A stretch of DNA of 64,000 nucleotides, from positions 87,298 to 151,297 of the forward strand of contig JAEMWC010001480.1 in the NCBI GenBank assembly GCA_016490735.1, written 5' to 3'. The notes under the pieces were generated by a model. It worked only from the letters and a program-made list of their open reading frames with translations. It had not been told where the DNA came from and made no database searches. The DNA comes from Pachyseris speciosa (taxonomy: Eukaryota; Cnidaria; Anthozoa; Scleractinia; Pachyseridae). Below are positions 32,833-45,403 of this stretch, piece after piece. The position numbers were made by a program, and so were the translations under genes. Numbering within the stretch: the stretch's first letter is position 1; every line of letters starts with the position of its first letter.

Positions 32833-33124
32833 GTAAGTATCTGTTTCCTTTAAAACTTTGTTAATCCTACTGCTTTAAAATTAGAGAGAAAATTTCTGAC
32901 GAAAGCGATACGCTTTTCAGTGCAAGGAAGAGATCCTCTGAACCACGTTGTGAAAACTGGTTTCTAGATTTACGGTAATTATCATAAAATGGTGACCTGA
33001 AAAAGTGGGTGCAGTGTGGCTGAAACCGAAAATGATAACTCTTCGATTTACTGAAAATCACCTTTACTGTTTTTGTTCCTTTCTGGAGATAATAAGAGTC
33101 TACAAGTGATATGTTTGTCGATAG

Positions 33125-33196
33125 GTTTTTGTCTTACAACAAGCTAAAGAACTTGCCTGAAGGAATATTCGATAACAATAGCGATTTGACGAATCT
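33125..33196 (+). CDS. LRR-GPCR exon 9 (LRR)
   Basis: 72 bp between GTCGATAG and GTAAGT. It encodes FLSYNKLKNLPEGIF and DNNSDLTNL, with an N-N-S sequon. Canonical repeat following the atypical exon. Confidence 0.92.
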
Positions 33197-33672
33197 GTAA
33201 GTTACCATTTTTGATTCAATATTATCAGAGGACATTAATACGTTTTCGAACAATTACTACCTCAGCTTAAAACAATATCAAAACACTTTGTTTGTATAGG
33301 TTTATCAAAACGTGTTGACATGGAGTAAACGAGTTAATCGCGTTTGTTTACTTTAAATTAACTCATAAGCCTGCAAAGCGGTACTTTTAAGCGCAGAGTA
33401 ATAATACCAAACAACAATCGGGGCGAAATTGAGGGAAAAATGCCTACATAAAATCAGTTTCCACTGGCAAGAACGGAGTAAGATTGATTGTTCAATACTA
33501 ATCATACTGAATTGCTAGATCACCGAGCACATAGATGTAAAATGAGCTATTATGGTTTTATTGTATGGTGTTAATCTGTTCTCTTATTCGATAGTCCTAT
33601 CCTATGGTCTTTTTCTATGATATTATTTCATGCTGCTATTATTTTCTGCCCTGTAATTGTATCGTGTTATAG

Positions 33673-33744
33673 GTGGCTGGAAAGCAACGGGCTGCAGAAA
33701 TTACCACCTGGAATATTTGACAACAATAAGGAACTGCAGACACT
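33673..33744 (+). CDS. LRR-GPCR exon 10 (LRR)
   Basis: 72 bp between GTGTTATAG and GTAAGT. It encodes WLESNGLQKLPPGIF and DNNKELQTL. It is the last exon before the 14.1-kb intron that contains the large CACTA-like element. Confidence 0.92.
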
Positions 33745-33959
33745 GTAAGTAAACGCTGTTATTACATTAAAAAGATGTATAAACGTTCAAAGTGCACGCG
33801 GGTATAATCCGTACCAACTCGGTCTTTGATAGGTTTCAGCCTGTCTAGGTTTATTCTTCTTTTGTGGGGGTGGGGGACAGACATGGGAGAGGAAACTGAA
33901 ATATAAGACGATCAGGCTTGAGGGATGATTAGCATGTCACAGACTGTTTTCCACTGGAA

Positions 33960-34330
33960 AATCTGGACCATTTACAGAGTTAATGAAATGTCTGTGAATC
34001 TTAAATTTACAGACTTTTTATGAGAGTTCAAATCTGACCTACTTTTACATATGGCATACAAAATATCTGTAAAATCATTTTTATAGATATTTTATACACT
34101 TTTTGTGGTATTCCTTTTTATAATGTTTATGAAATGATTATGAAATTTAACTGCTGAAATAAGAAGGAAAACTGAAAAATTTACAGAGTTAACAAAATCT
34201 CTGAAGAATGTTTGTAAATTTGACATTTACAAAGATTTTCTATGGTTATTTTATCCACTAAAATCTCTGTAAATCGGTACAAGTATAGCATTTTAAAATC
34301 TCTGTAAATTGACACAAGCAGGACATAACC
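33960..34330. repeat. Left subterminal array of TTTACAG-type words
   Basis: About eight copies of (A)TTTACAGA or its complement TCTGTAAAT lie between 33970 and 34310, for example AAATCTCTGTAAATCGG and AAATCTCTGTAAATTGAC. They mirror the array at 46300-46927. Confidence 0.8.
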
Positions 34331-36867
34331 CCCATGATGCGGAGTTAAGTTAACTGAGTTACTACTGTTGGAGTTATTATAACTCCAAAAGGGTAGTGTG
34401 CGGCTTTTGTCTTGGATTTCAACAGCGCTTGTTTTTAAATGGGAAGCAGTGCGCGGCAAAGAAGGACGGCCTAAAACCTATTTCCTCGCCAAGTTTGTGC
34501 TTCCTGAGCGGCTGGGCTGATTTCCCTTTTGGGCGCCATAAGCATTGGCCGTTTGGCCGAGAGGCAAAGTGTTTAAAAATAAAGGTACTAAAGTGCGAAA
34601 GAGTCGTTTGAAAGACAAACCATACTTTCTGGGCTTAGCCCTTCACTGGAGGTATGTAGATGATTTGAAATTGCGTACTATTGTTCTTTATTATCTTCTG
34701 ACCGAGAGGGAGCTCGAGGGAGTTGGGTTAGACTTGGGCATGCGCAAACGAGTTCATTCCCGGTAGGCAATTTGTAGTTTTGGCGCCCGTTTCAACTCAA
34801 ACTTCGACTCGTGGAAGACAGTTTGGAAGGAATTTCTCCCACTTCGAATGGCTTTTTACCTCAAGATCATAGAATAATGGAATTTAATAGTTTTACAACG
34901 TATATGCGACCGGTTGGCAAGCTTCTTCCACGGTAATCGAGTGCTGTTGGTTCAAGTTTTTGGTCTCCATGTTCAGTGATGGTTGCCTTGGTCTGCTGTA
35001 GATTTCAAAGGTAAGCATATTGGCCATTTTAGACTGTAATATTTCCAACATATAGTACTGGCTGGGTGTATGTATCTCAAATAACTTGCTATACGAAGAA
35101 AATACAAGAGACTAGTGGTATTTTCCACGGTATATATGTACCACTCGAAAGCATTGCATAACTACAGTAGTACGTGCAGCTGTATAAAATTATGCTATCT
35201 TGCTAATTCATTACCGTGTTTGTTCTTAATATAAGCAAGGGTTAAGCTTACTGCATGTGCAGGTAAGGAATCGTAGCTAAGATTGCGGCAAACTAGGTGC
35301 TCAACTGGCTTACACTTGATTAGATCCATTGATTTACCTGTAGTTGGTGGCAAAGTGAGCTTTTGGTGTGATCATAAATTAATGTACTTGTACTTAAACT
35401 CAATTATAAATTTTGCTTTCCAAGTGTCTAAATTAGATGACAAGACTCCACTAATTACGTATACACTTACAAAATAATGTAAGACCCAAACTCTGTTTCG
35501 GGAGCAGGGTTAGCACAACAGTAATACAATGATTGTATTTAATTATGTATATGGAACTGTGTGGACATCTTTTGAAATTAGCTTTCCAATTTAAAGGCCT
35601 ATTTTTCTCCCTTGATCCAATGTTGGCATCTGTTTTTGTTTTGAAATTGTGCTGTTGTTAAAGGAAGGAAACATTTAGCTCTACACTAAAGCATACAGCT
35701 GTAGGAGCAAAACAAAGCAACACAGCAGTGTAGACCTCTTCACAGAGATCTCATCAAGAAAGAAATTATCACTCAGTTTAGACAATTGTAGAATGCCCAA
35801 TGGGGCATGAAAATTGCAGTTCATAAAGAGACACAATGACAAGTCAGATTGAATTGACACTGAAGAGTGGAGCCAAGCCACATAGTCCATTATGCAAACT
35901 GACCTTGAAGTAAAAACATCAAACATGAGGAAAACAGTTATCCAGACATATACACAATTTACTCATCATCAAATCGATTTCCAAATTGCAGTAAGTTGGC
36001 CCTCAGTGAATTGGTAGAAACTTCAAGGTAAAAAGCACCGAACATAAAACCTCATTTTCTTGTTACAGTACATGTCGTGTAAGTACTTTAAATTTGATAA
36101 AAAACAATGCTGTATGAATTGGCCATTATCATGTTGCCACACTTGACTCTTCTGACTTAAAATGGGCCAAAATTTACAAAATAGATATACAAAACTTTCC
36201 CAAAGAGAAAAACAGAGCAGCCATTAATTGTGGGATAAAACAAGGGCTTCAAAGGTTTAAGGAATTTCATGTCACACGAAATTCATGAATTATTGGTCAT
36301 GGCGTGTACAGCCCTGTAATGCATCAAGGCTGAAGATGGGTCTTTTAGTTTGAGTGTTCACATCTTCATTGAAGTGCCTACTGTTGTGGTAATGCAACTA
36401 TTAATTCTGTTAACCCTAACTCGACAAAAAAAATCGTGTGGTACAAAATTAATTCTGGCCACAGCTGCCGTCCAATAAAGTCTGCTTGATTTCATATCAG
36501 TGACCTGACTTTTTTTACAATGAGAAAAGAAATAGAGACAAAGCTAATTTATAGTTCTATAAAATTATATTTTATCCCAATCACAGTATACAGTAATATG
36601 TCAATTAAATTACACTGTAGTTGGCTTGCTTTATTTACCGGTACTACAACTGTACATGTATCACGTACAAATGACCTTCAAAGGCTGTTTATTTTTTCCA
36701 TAATAAGTACCGTGCTTGTGTCCAGGCAAGTATTTGGGGTGTTAAAACATAAATCTCTATCCTGCTTGATTGTATTTGAAATGCTTGGAGCCTTACACTG
36801 TACTTTTGTTTTGCAATAGTTGTGCTAAACAGCTACTGAGTATTGTATGGCATTTGCCTCCTTTTAC
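34331..36867. other. Interior of the CACTA-like element, left part, no gene recognised
   Basis: Several + strand ORFs of 60-75 codons at 34396-34766 and a 99-codon ORF at 36520-36819 carry no motif I recognise. No transposase signature was found. Confidence 0.4.
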
Positions 36868-38053
36868 GGGTCGGTACATTTCACTGACCCCCAGTCCATG
36901 GACTACCATGATGGACTACCGAAATGGACTACATATATGGACTGCTAAATGGACTACCAAAAATGGACTACCCTTAATTACCTACCTTGAAAAAAAAAAT
37001 TAGTTAAGTTTGGTTGTTTTCATCGATTGATCGTGATTATTTTTTAAATGCTGCTGTTCAGCTGTTCTGCAGGCGCATTCACTCGTCGTGCATGATGGCT
37101 GACAGGCTGCAGCTGGAGTAAAAATTTGATTTATAATCTTCCAGATGATTCCTTGCCTGGCTGTCATGATGCTCAAAATGGTAAGTGACAGAAGAAGATA
37201 CAACTCAAAAATAGATCACATGACCAGGCCCAGGGGGGTACTCCCTGAAAAGTTGGGTGGGGGTGCAGCCTGCTTCCCAGAAGCCTTACCTTATTTAAAG
37301 TGCACCTAGCCCCAAGAATAGTTATTCTTTCCGCTAATAATTTTATAATACTTTGTACATATTCCAAAAACATGTAGCATTTATTTCCAGCCTTTAGAGT
37401 TTTTTTATAGGGCTTACGATAAACTATGCATCATTTGGTACATGACCAAGTCAGCTGGGGCGTGGGTCTATTCCCCAGTTGACTATTATGTATGCATGTT
37501 TACAAAGACGCAGTGCGATGAAAATCAGTTTGTGACTTTAACTGTGGAAAAGACCCACGCTCCTTACTACCTTGATCGTGTGACAGATGACTGCTAATAT
37601 CGTAACTTTTACAGCCTGTAAAAACTCACGATTTGGTTATAAAAAATTAAAGGCGCAATGCGTTTTGAATAGGTGCAAAGATTAATTTTAGCGAAAAAAA
37701 ATATTTCAGTGTTGGGGGCACTTAAAGACCAAAATATCTGTGATTTTCCCTACCCTATCTATAACAAACGATTATAAATTCAAATTTTTACTCACCATCC
37801 AGCATGTCAGCCATCACACGAGATGAATGAATACGCCTGCAGAACAGCTGACCAGCAGCATTTAAAAGATAAAAGATGGTGAAGATCACGATCAATCGAT
37901 GAAAACAACCAAACTTTACTAATTTTTTTTTCAAGGTAGGTAATTAAGGGTAGTCCATTTTTGGTAGTCCATTTAGCAGTCCATATAGGTAGTCCATTTC
38001 GGTAGTCCATCATGGTAGTCTATGGACTGGGGGTCAGTGAAATGTACCGACCC
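36868..38053. mobile_element. 1186-bp Mutator-like foldback element, about 230-bp TIRs, 9-bp TSD TCCTTTTAC
   Basis: Begins GGGTCGGTACATTTCACTGA and ends with its complement TCAGTGAAATGTACCGACCC. TCCTTTTAC flanks both ends (36859-36867 and 38054-38062). The arms contain five to six TGGACTACC words and stay paired to about 37095 and 37820. Nine-base duplications with long TIRs point to the Mutator superfamily. It sits inside the CACTA-like element and itself contains the MITE at 37295-37725. Confidence 0.88.
37295..37725. mobile_element. 431-bp MITE with TTAAAGTGCACCTAGCCCC-type ends, nested
   Basis: The left end TTAAAGTGCACCTAGCCCC is mirrored imperfectly by TTGGGGGCACTTAA at the right end. 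The copy at 59212-59642 is also 431 bp and shares inner strings (GCATGTTTACA, GGCGCAATGCG/CGCGCAATGCA). Third level of nesting within the receptor intron. Confidence 0.8.
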
Positions 38054-38062
38054 TCCTTTTAC

Positions 38063-40242
38063 AGACTGTAGTGATAGCTTACCCAAGTATTACAACTGTC
38101 AGTGAGACCATCACTGTATGAGAGCAGATCAAAGGCAAGTGGAACTATCTAAAATTTTTAAAGTTATTTTTTTGCATCATAAGGTGGTATGTTCACTTCT
38201 TTTTGCCTTTTTTTAACTTTTACAATAATTAGTCATTCAAAAAGTTTCAGTTAATGGCTTGTAATGAGAATGTGCAATGAAGACCATACTGTAATTACAG
38301 TGTATTCTCCTGGATTTCTGAAATTTCATTACTGCTGGGGTGTTTTTCATACCTACAGACTGTATGATTGTCTAGTTGTTGTGTGTAATAAAGAATAACA
38401 TTTAAGATGGCTTCATGTTCATGGAACAAGCGTAAAACTCCCAAGCCCAACCATATATGCATGTGCCATTGCAGCATTAACACCAATCCTTTAAAAAGAA
38501 TCTCCCTTAATGTTTGCGTCATCCCTGCAAACTGCAATGATGCTTGGTCATGAGAAGGTTAAGACACAGTGTTGACATGCTTGAGCATACAAAATAATTA
38601 TAAGACAGTCTTCTGGCCTGCCATCATGGCTTGTAACACTTAAAAACTAGATCATGTTTTCCAGAGACCTACACTAAGACCATCTACATGTAACAGTATT
38701 GTTTGGGAGATCATAACAGTAATCATCCTCTGGCACTCAAGATTTGAATCTTTGAATTTTTCAGCCTGGCCAATGTAGCATTTTGTATTGTGTTAACATG
38801 CACATATTTTTCAATATTTAAGCTCATATTTTCATTCTGGTTTCTGAACTGTGCAGTTCAGTGTATACTTGGCCTTGACATCCGGTTTTTTTAATCTTCA
38901 GGCTGAATACATGTAGTTATGTGCGCAGTACAGTATATGGCAGACTACTTTACAGTGTATGCTCAAGTTGCAAAGAAAAGTAAAACCTTTTAAGGTAAGA
39001 ACTTTCTGTAACATAGCATGATGAAGGAATGTGACCATTATTGAACCTTTTGTCGTCTTCGGAATTTTTGTTCCACCTCATGCAACCTTGATCCAGTGTA
39101 ACAAAAAAGATCACATCAGCATGATGGGCTTGTGATTTCTTTTAAGTCCTGGTCAAACTATTGAACAAAGTTGGATTTAACATTGCAAGATTCTTCGACC
39201 GTTTGACCGCCCATGTTGGATGATGTTTGTCAAACAATTTTTGCTAGATCAAGTGTTGGATAGAGTTTGCTTTTGATCAAACATTACACCCAACAATTCT
39301 GCTCAATGAAAAAAACGTTGCAGTGTTTTGCCGCTCTTCCAACAAAGCTTTATCCTGATGCAAGTCACATTCACCCTGCTAGCCAATCAATAGTTGCTAT
39401 TTTCGTGCTCTCTTTGCAGATGTCCGGTTCAATAGCGTTTAAAATTTCTGAGAACTGATCTGGGCTTGTTGATTCTAATCATCTCCCTAAACACGGGTGT
39501 ATCTTGCAATGATAACTGTAAAACGGTTTGGAACATACCCTTTTCAGCTTGTTCTCTCAACCATTCCATGATTTTTTCTCACTTCACACCGAACACTGAA
39601 CAGCTCTGGTACCATAAACATTAACGCTAAGCACTTTTGGTTTCCACTTTAGTGCTACAGTGTATGTTTTAAATTACATTTTAGTGTCAAGTTGTACCAG
39701 TAGCTTGTTTTGCCACAGACTATAGTTTGGATACATGTACAATGTAGTTTGGCCAGGGCTTTACACTACACTGTATGTCTTAAATTACTGTACTCCCACT
39801 TTAAAAGAATGAATAATGCTGTAAATACATGTATAACTGTCCATACCCTATGATCACCAGTTAGGTGAACTATCTAATGTTAACCGATTTCAAAATTAAT
39901 TGGAAAGTTTGTTACTTTTCAAGAAAGGCTTCCCTCGTGATGCATTCAGAGAACTGTGTTTGCTGATAAGTCATATTCATCGTTACAATACTAGACATTG
40001 CAACTGTACTGTGTAGAACTAATATCAGACAGTTTGCAATAAGTTTCCAGACCTACAATGTAAACTGTTTAATTTCTTTCATTCAGAAATTCAGAATGCT
40101 GACAGTATTTCTCTGTTGAAATCTGAATTAAGAACATTACTCCTCTATTGACTACTCCTATTTTGAAAGTGTTGTTTTATGTTTAGCTGCTGGTGTGTGT
40201 TTGTTTGTGTGCTTGCTTTTTACACGTACATGTAACCTAAGT
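38063..40242. other. Interior of the CACTA-like element, no gene recognised
   Basis: AT-rich with short ORFs only. Many ACATGTA words occur, as elsewhere in this intron. Nothing identifiable. Confidence 0.4.
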
Positions 40243-40682
40243 GTAACATGATAGTAATGCATGAAACCCCAAACAGAAAATCGAAAAAAATCTGAGTTCC
40301 AGACGGGATTGGAACCCACGACCCTCTGCGATCTAGACGACGTTCTAACCACTGAGCTACTGGTGAGCAAGGGTGAAATGTGGGCTTTGACTGGAACTCC
40401 ATCACGCGGTCACACAGCCATCTTTGATATGCCTCAATATGCATCTTTGATATGCCTCAATGTGACTGCGTGATGCAGTTATGTATGTGCTAGTCATTAT
40501 TTGGCTGTGTGACCACGTGATGCCCACATTTCACCCTTGCACACCATAGAGTGTCCAGTAGCTCAGTGGTTATCCATCTAGATTGTGGAGGGTCGTGGGT
40601 TCGAATCCCATCTGGAACTCAGATTTTGTTTTCGAGTTTCTGTTTGGGGTTTCATGCATTACTACATGTATCATGTTGTATT
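40243..40682. mobile_element. Palindromic pair of tRNA-derived SINE heads (about 440-bp hairpin)
   Basis: The + strand right arm (40556-40622) reads like a tRNA: AGCTCAGTGG (A box) and GGTTCGAATCC (B box). The left arm (40295-40362) has the same region on the minus strand with GGTTCCAATCC. Outside them ATGAAACCCCAAACAGAAA is mirrored by TTTCTGTTTGGGGTTTCAT. Inside them GCAAGGGTGAAATGTGGGC is mirrored by GCCCACATTTCACCCTTGC. The whole is one long hairpin. It is not a functional tRNA gene, since no complete cloverleaf was made out. Confidence 0.75.
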
Positions 40683-41458
40683 TCTTATTTCACTCACTTT
40701 GTAACCTAAATGAATTGATTAATTAAATAAGCTACATGTATGCCTAAAAATCATGATTTCCAAGTTGTAATTTTTTAGGAGCCCGTAGCTCGTATAAGCC
40801 CCAATGGTTTCTTTATGGACATCCTCGCCATTATGTTTCTCATTCTTTTCTTATTTATTTATCTTTTGTATCTTAATACATATTTATCTTGTAACAATGT
40901 GTAAGAAATATGGAAAAAAATACATTGAAACTGTTGAAATTGCCTGCTCCAAAAAAAAAAAATTCATCTTTCCTATAAATAAAAATTAATGTGACCTGCA
41001 GTACAAGCAATTTTTTCTTCTAGCCAATCTGGTATCATACATAATTATGTGCTACATAGAGTCCTTTGAAGTTTACCCCCTAATAGTAATTTCCTTTTCA
41101 TACCTTATACATGCTACTGTAACAGAGTAAGGTACATGTACTTGTCATTGCCACCACATTAACTCTACTCAATTTTTTTTGCCTTTATGCAAACTGTAAT
41201 AAGTTAAGCCTATACTAAGCATGAAATAGCCTCCACAGTGAAGTCTTATTGTCCATGCTTCTCCTTGAAGGCATAATGTATCATGTTACAATGCATGCAA
41301 GTTATGGAAGCTTTTCACAGCCAATAACAGTCCCTTAGAGTCCAGGCAAACCAAGTCTTTAAAATAATAAATCTTTGTGTACGGTTGACCCACCGAATCT
41401 TTCCTTATTGATGGTCTATCCAGTGTTGACCAATTGATACACATACAGTACACTGTAA
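40683..41458. other. Interior of the CACTA-like element, no gene recognised
   Basis: AT-rich, with poly-A at about 40955. No motif or repeat that I can name. Confidence 0.4.
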
Positions 41459-41756
41459 TAGCCTCCTATGCAGCTGTTACTTACATGTTGGTCGTATTCT
41501 CCCTCCCCACCAACATCTGCTGAACGGAGCCGGACATTCCCTTCCCAGGAACTGATTAGTCACATCATGGCTGTTAAATTTTGGTGGCAACATGTAAGTT
41601 CCTGTAGCCTCCTTTGCAGCCATTTTTGTCAGTTCTCTTCTCCCTCCAGATTGAATACTTAGGCACAATGGGAATGGAATTTCCAGCTTAGTTCACCAGA
41701 CATTAGTGGGGAGGGATTAAGGACAGACCCAAACAACAGCTGCAAAGGAGGCTAAT
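41459..41756. mobile_element. About 298-bp MITE with TAGCCTCCT(A/T)TGCAGCTGTT ends
   Basis: TAGCCTCCTATGCAGCTGTT at the left is mirrored by AACAGCTGCAAAGGAGGCTA at the right. The TA at each extremity may be the duplicated target. Inside, GCAACATGTAAGTTCCTGTA and GCCTCCTTTGCAGCC give a second, internal copy of the end motif. Confidence 0.75.
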
Positions 41757-42022
41757 GCACATAAGTGATGTTTTCAACATTAAGGAATACATGTACATGC
41801 ACATGTATATCTATATGCGTAGATACATAATTATATTATGTGTTGTTGTATCATACAAATCAAATGCTAGCATTTTCTTTGTTCCTTCAATCAGTTTAGT
41901 TCATTTAAAGTCTTTTTTTTTCTTTTACAGAAAGAAAAATAGCACATCAGAGTATCAAGGACACCAACTTCATTGCCAAAGGAATTTGTCTTGGGTGGTC
42001 ATCTATTTATGGTCTGGGAAAA

Positions 42023-42150
42023 GCCATCAGTATAATTCTCATTCTTTCTATCTATTTTAACCCCTCTGAACAGGCGGGTAGCACGCCTCATACAGTTCAG
42101 TAACATACATGTAATCTTTCATTCTCTCTATCTAGTTTAATCATAACGAG
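42023..42150 (+). repeat. Solitary unit of the 82-bp satellite found at 45.4 kb
   Basis: Contains CCTCTGAACAGGCGGGTAGC and then CACGCCTCATACAGTTCAG, with partial flanking units ending TCTATCTAGTTTAA. It matches the array at 45404-46018 although it is 3.3 kb away. Confidence 0.85.
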
Positions 42151-42570
42151 CCAGAGATAACCGAAAGTTAAAAAATCTCCCAAGTCTAGTTGCTAAGGAG
42201 TGACGTTATAGGCCTGCATAAGAGCCGTCAACGTACTCCATTTGTGGTTTCACTGCAGGAGCATCTTCGCACACCTTGAAAGAAGTATTGTTTTTGCCCT
42301 TCAGCGGCAGAATTTAATTTACCACCACGCGGCACGCTTATGCCATGTTCTCATGGCATTTTATGGCTTTACTTGTAAGACAAAACGCTAGTTTCGTCAA
42401 ATGTTATGCTTTAGCGATTCGTTGAGATTTTCAAGGGGATAATCGGCATATTTCAGTATGTGATGGCCAGAAATTACAGCTTCTGAAAGCCTTTTCAAAC
42501 TACCAAGTAGTTTAGGACTCTGTGTATGTTTGTGCGATGAAAATAGCAATAGTAAAATATTCAGTGATTT
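42151..42570. other. Short spacer before the 118-bp satellite, nothing recognised
   Basis: No repeat or gene that I can name. Confidence 0.4.
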
Positions 42571-44150
42571 AGAATATGTAACTTGCAGATAAAGATTTAG
42601 GCAAATGTTACAATTCTTTTCTTGTTCATCCAGGTTGAAGTCCTGGCATCACTGTATGCCTGAGTGCTTCTGGGATATATAACATGAATAGTTTTATGAA
42701 GTGCAGATAAAAATCTAGGCAAATGTTCTATATCTTTTCTGGTTCATCCAGGTTGAGGTCCTGGCATCACTGTATGCCTGAGTGCTTCTGGGATATATAA
42801 CATGAATAGTTTTTTTGAAGTGCAGATAAAAATCTAGGCAAATGTTCTATATCTTTTCTGGTTCATCCAGGTTGAAGTCCTGGCATCACTGTATGCCTGA
42901 GTGCTTCTGGGATATTTAACATAACATTTTTTTTTAAATGCAGCTAAAAATTTAGGTAAATGTTCTATATCTTTTCTGGTTCATCCAGGTTGAGGTCCTG
43001 GCATCACTGTATGCCTGAGTGCTTCTGGGATATATAACATGAATAGTTTTACGAAGTGCAGACAAAAATCTAGGCAAATGTTCTATATCTTTTCTGGTTC
43101 ATCCAGGTTGAGGTACTGGCATCACTGTATGCCTGAGTGCTTCTGGGATATTTAACATAACGTTTTTTTTTAATGCAGCTAAAAATTTAGGCAAATGTTC
43201 TATATCTTTTCTGGTTCACCCAGGTTGAAGTCCTGGCATCACTGTATGCCTGAGTGCTTCTGGGATATTTAACATAACAGTTTTTTTTTAATGCAGCTAA
43301 AAATCTAGGCAAATGTTCTATATCTTTTCTGGTTCATCCAGGTTGAGGTCCTGGCATCAATGTATGCCTGAGTGCTTCTGGGATATATAACATGAATAGT
43401 TTTTTGAAGTGCAGATAAAAATCTAGGCAAATGTTCTATATCTTTTCTGGTTCACCCAGGTTGAAGTCCTGGCATCACTGTATGCCTGAGTGCTTCTGGG
43501 ATATTTAACATAACAGTTTTTTTAAATGCAGCTAAAAATTTAGGCAAATGTTCTATATCTTTTCTGGTTCATCCAGGTTGAAGTCCTGGCATCACTGTAT
43601 GCCTGAGTGCTTCTGGGATATTTAACATAACATTTTTTTTTAAATGCAGCTAAAAATTTAGGTAAATGTTCTATATCTTTTCTGGTTCATCCAGGTTGAG
43701 GTCCTGGCATCACTGTATGCCTGAGTGCTTCTGGGATATATAACATGAATAGTTTTTTGAAGTGCAGATAAAAATCTAGGCAAATGTTCTATATCTTTTC
43801 TGGTTCACCCAGGTTGAAGTCCTGGCATCACTGTATGCCTGAGTGCTTCTGGGATATTTAACATAACAGTTTTTTTAAATGCAGCTAAAAATTTAGGCAA
43901 ATGTTCTATATCTTTTCTGGTTCATCCAGGTTGAGGTCCTGGCATCACTGTATGCCTGAGTGCTTCTGGGATATATAACATGAATAGTTTTTTGAAGTGC
44001 AGATAAAAATCTAGGCAAATGTTCTATATCTTTTCTGGTTCACCCAGGTTGAAGTCCTGGCATCACTGTATGCCTGAGCGCTTCTGGGATATTTAACATG
44101 ATCAGTTTTATGAAATGCACATACAAATCTAGGCAAATGTTGTAAGCAGG
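42570..44150 (+). repeat. 118-bp satellite array, 13 units, with higher-order variants
   Basis: The word CCAGGTTGA(A/G)GTCCTGGCAT recurs 13 times from about 42631 to 44047 at a mean spacing near 118 bases. Each unit ends TGCCTGAGTGCTTCTGGGAT. Two unit types alternate: one followed by ATATATAACATGAATAGTTTT, the other by ATATTTAACATAACA and a T-run. Their order approximates A A B A B B A B B A B A. The CCAGG...CCTGG core can form a small hairpin. Confidence 0.93.
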
Positions 44151-44757
44151 TTTAATGACCAAAACGTTTTACAGTTGGTACATTTCTTTGCAGAACAATA
44201 ACACGTTTGGATGAAATGTTTTTTGTTTTTCGAGAACGTTTTCCTTACTTTAATGCCCTTCAGACTAATTTAGTCCTTGGAGAGTTCGCCAGCATTTTCC
44301 AAGTTAAACAAATTTTAACAATCGGGAGAGAATTAGAAAAAGGAGAAGTTGTATTTTGAAATGATGATTTCGATACCGTCGCCGTTGTCGCTTTTACTGC
44401 CAAGGTCGGTTTCGGAAGTCGAATAGTGAAACTTCCATTTCGACGTCTGCCGAGGTTATTGAGGAATTATTCAACGAGAATTTTATCAGTTCCTAGGGAA
44501 ACCGTACGGATAGTAAAACTTTTGTTCATGGGCACGCAACGATATCACATATTGAAGCGAATTATTTTAGCTCAGTGATGTTAATTTACTTTCACGGCGT
44601 TTAAGAAGAGTAATACTTGCAGACTGATTTGTGTATATTACTCCCAAATATGTTCACTATTACCATGTATTGCAAGTATCTTTGATTTAGGAATACAAGC
44701 GAATTTTAATTAGCGTTCAAAAGAGATATATATCCCTCCAAAAACAAAACACATAAT
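44151..44757. other. Spacer between satellite and MITE, nothing recognised
   Basis: No coding or repeat signal that I can name. Confidence 0.4.
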
Positions 44758-44983
44758 AGGGCTGTTTATACGAGAGAAAATAAGCCACGGATTACTCTGG
44801 CCGCGGCTTACAGAAGATGCGAAAGGAACCATTTATACAAGTAAAAACTCCTAGGCCAGGATAAGCCGCAGCTTGAGAAAGCCGTGAATGTAGATTTTGT
44901 ACCATTTATACGGAGTGTTTGTGTCTTATGTAATCCGTGGCCAGAGTAAGCCGCGGCTTATTTTCTCTCGTATAAACAGCCCT
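44758..44983. mobile_element. 226-bp foldback MITE (AGGGCTGTTTATACGAGAG ends)
   Basis: AGGGCTGTTTATACGAGAG and AAAATAAGCC are mirrored by GGCTTATTTT and CTCTCGTATAAACAGCCCT. Further inner repeats of the GGCCGCGGCTTA type also pair. TA/AT bases stand at the borders. Confidence 0.85.
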
Positions 44984-45403
44984 ATTGTTTTTCCCATATT
45001 GCATGCGAAAGAGAAACAAAGAAAACTTGAGTCTTTGGTTGTAATTTAGTGCTATTTTCTGGAACCGGTGAGCCTACCTCAAGAGTAATTATTCACCAAA
45101 ACCAAAACAAACTATTGGGTATCTTTTTCCGGTTCCCGCAGTCACTTTTCGAGTGCATCAGGTCTAAAGATAGAATTTAATTAAACTCTCGTCATAAATA
45201 AACGATCGCGTTTAAGGATTATGACAGATAAGCGTGAAAATTGACGCCCCATATCAAACAGAAACGAGTACCAAACGCGATTCAATTACATTGGAATGTT
45301 CAGAGTAGCTGGATATCCTGCTGAGATTGGTGGCAAATTGCCCCCTATCTCAGCGGGATCCAGTGGTATTTTTGTGGTTGCTAAGAACCTCTGGCTCGTT
45401 ATG
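44984..45403. other. Spacer, nothing recognised
   Basis: No coding or repeat signal that I can name. Confidence 0.4.

Noticed and set aside
42570..44150. Repeat array considered as CRISPR
   Set aside because: Units are contiguous 118-bp satellites without distinct spacers, in an animal gene intron, with no cas-like genes.
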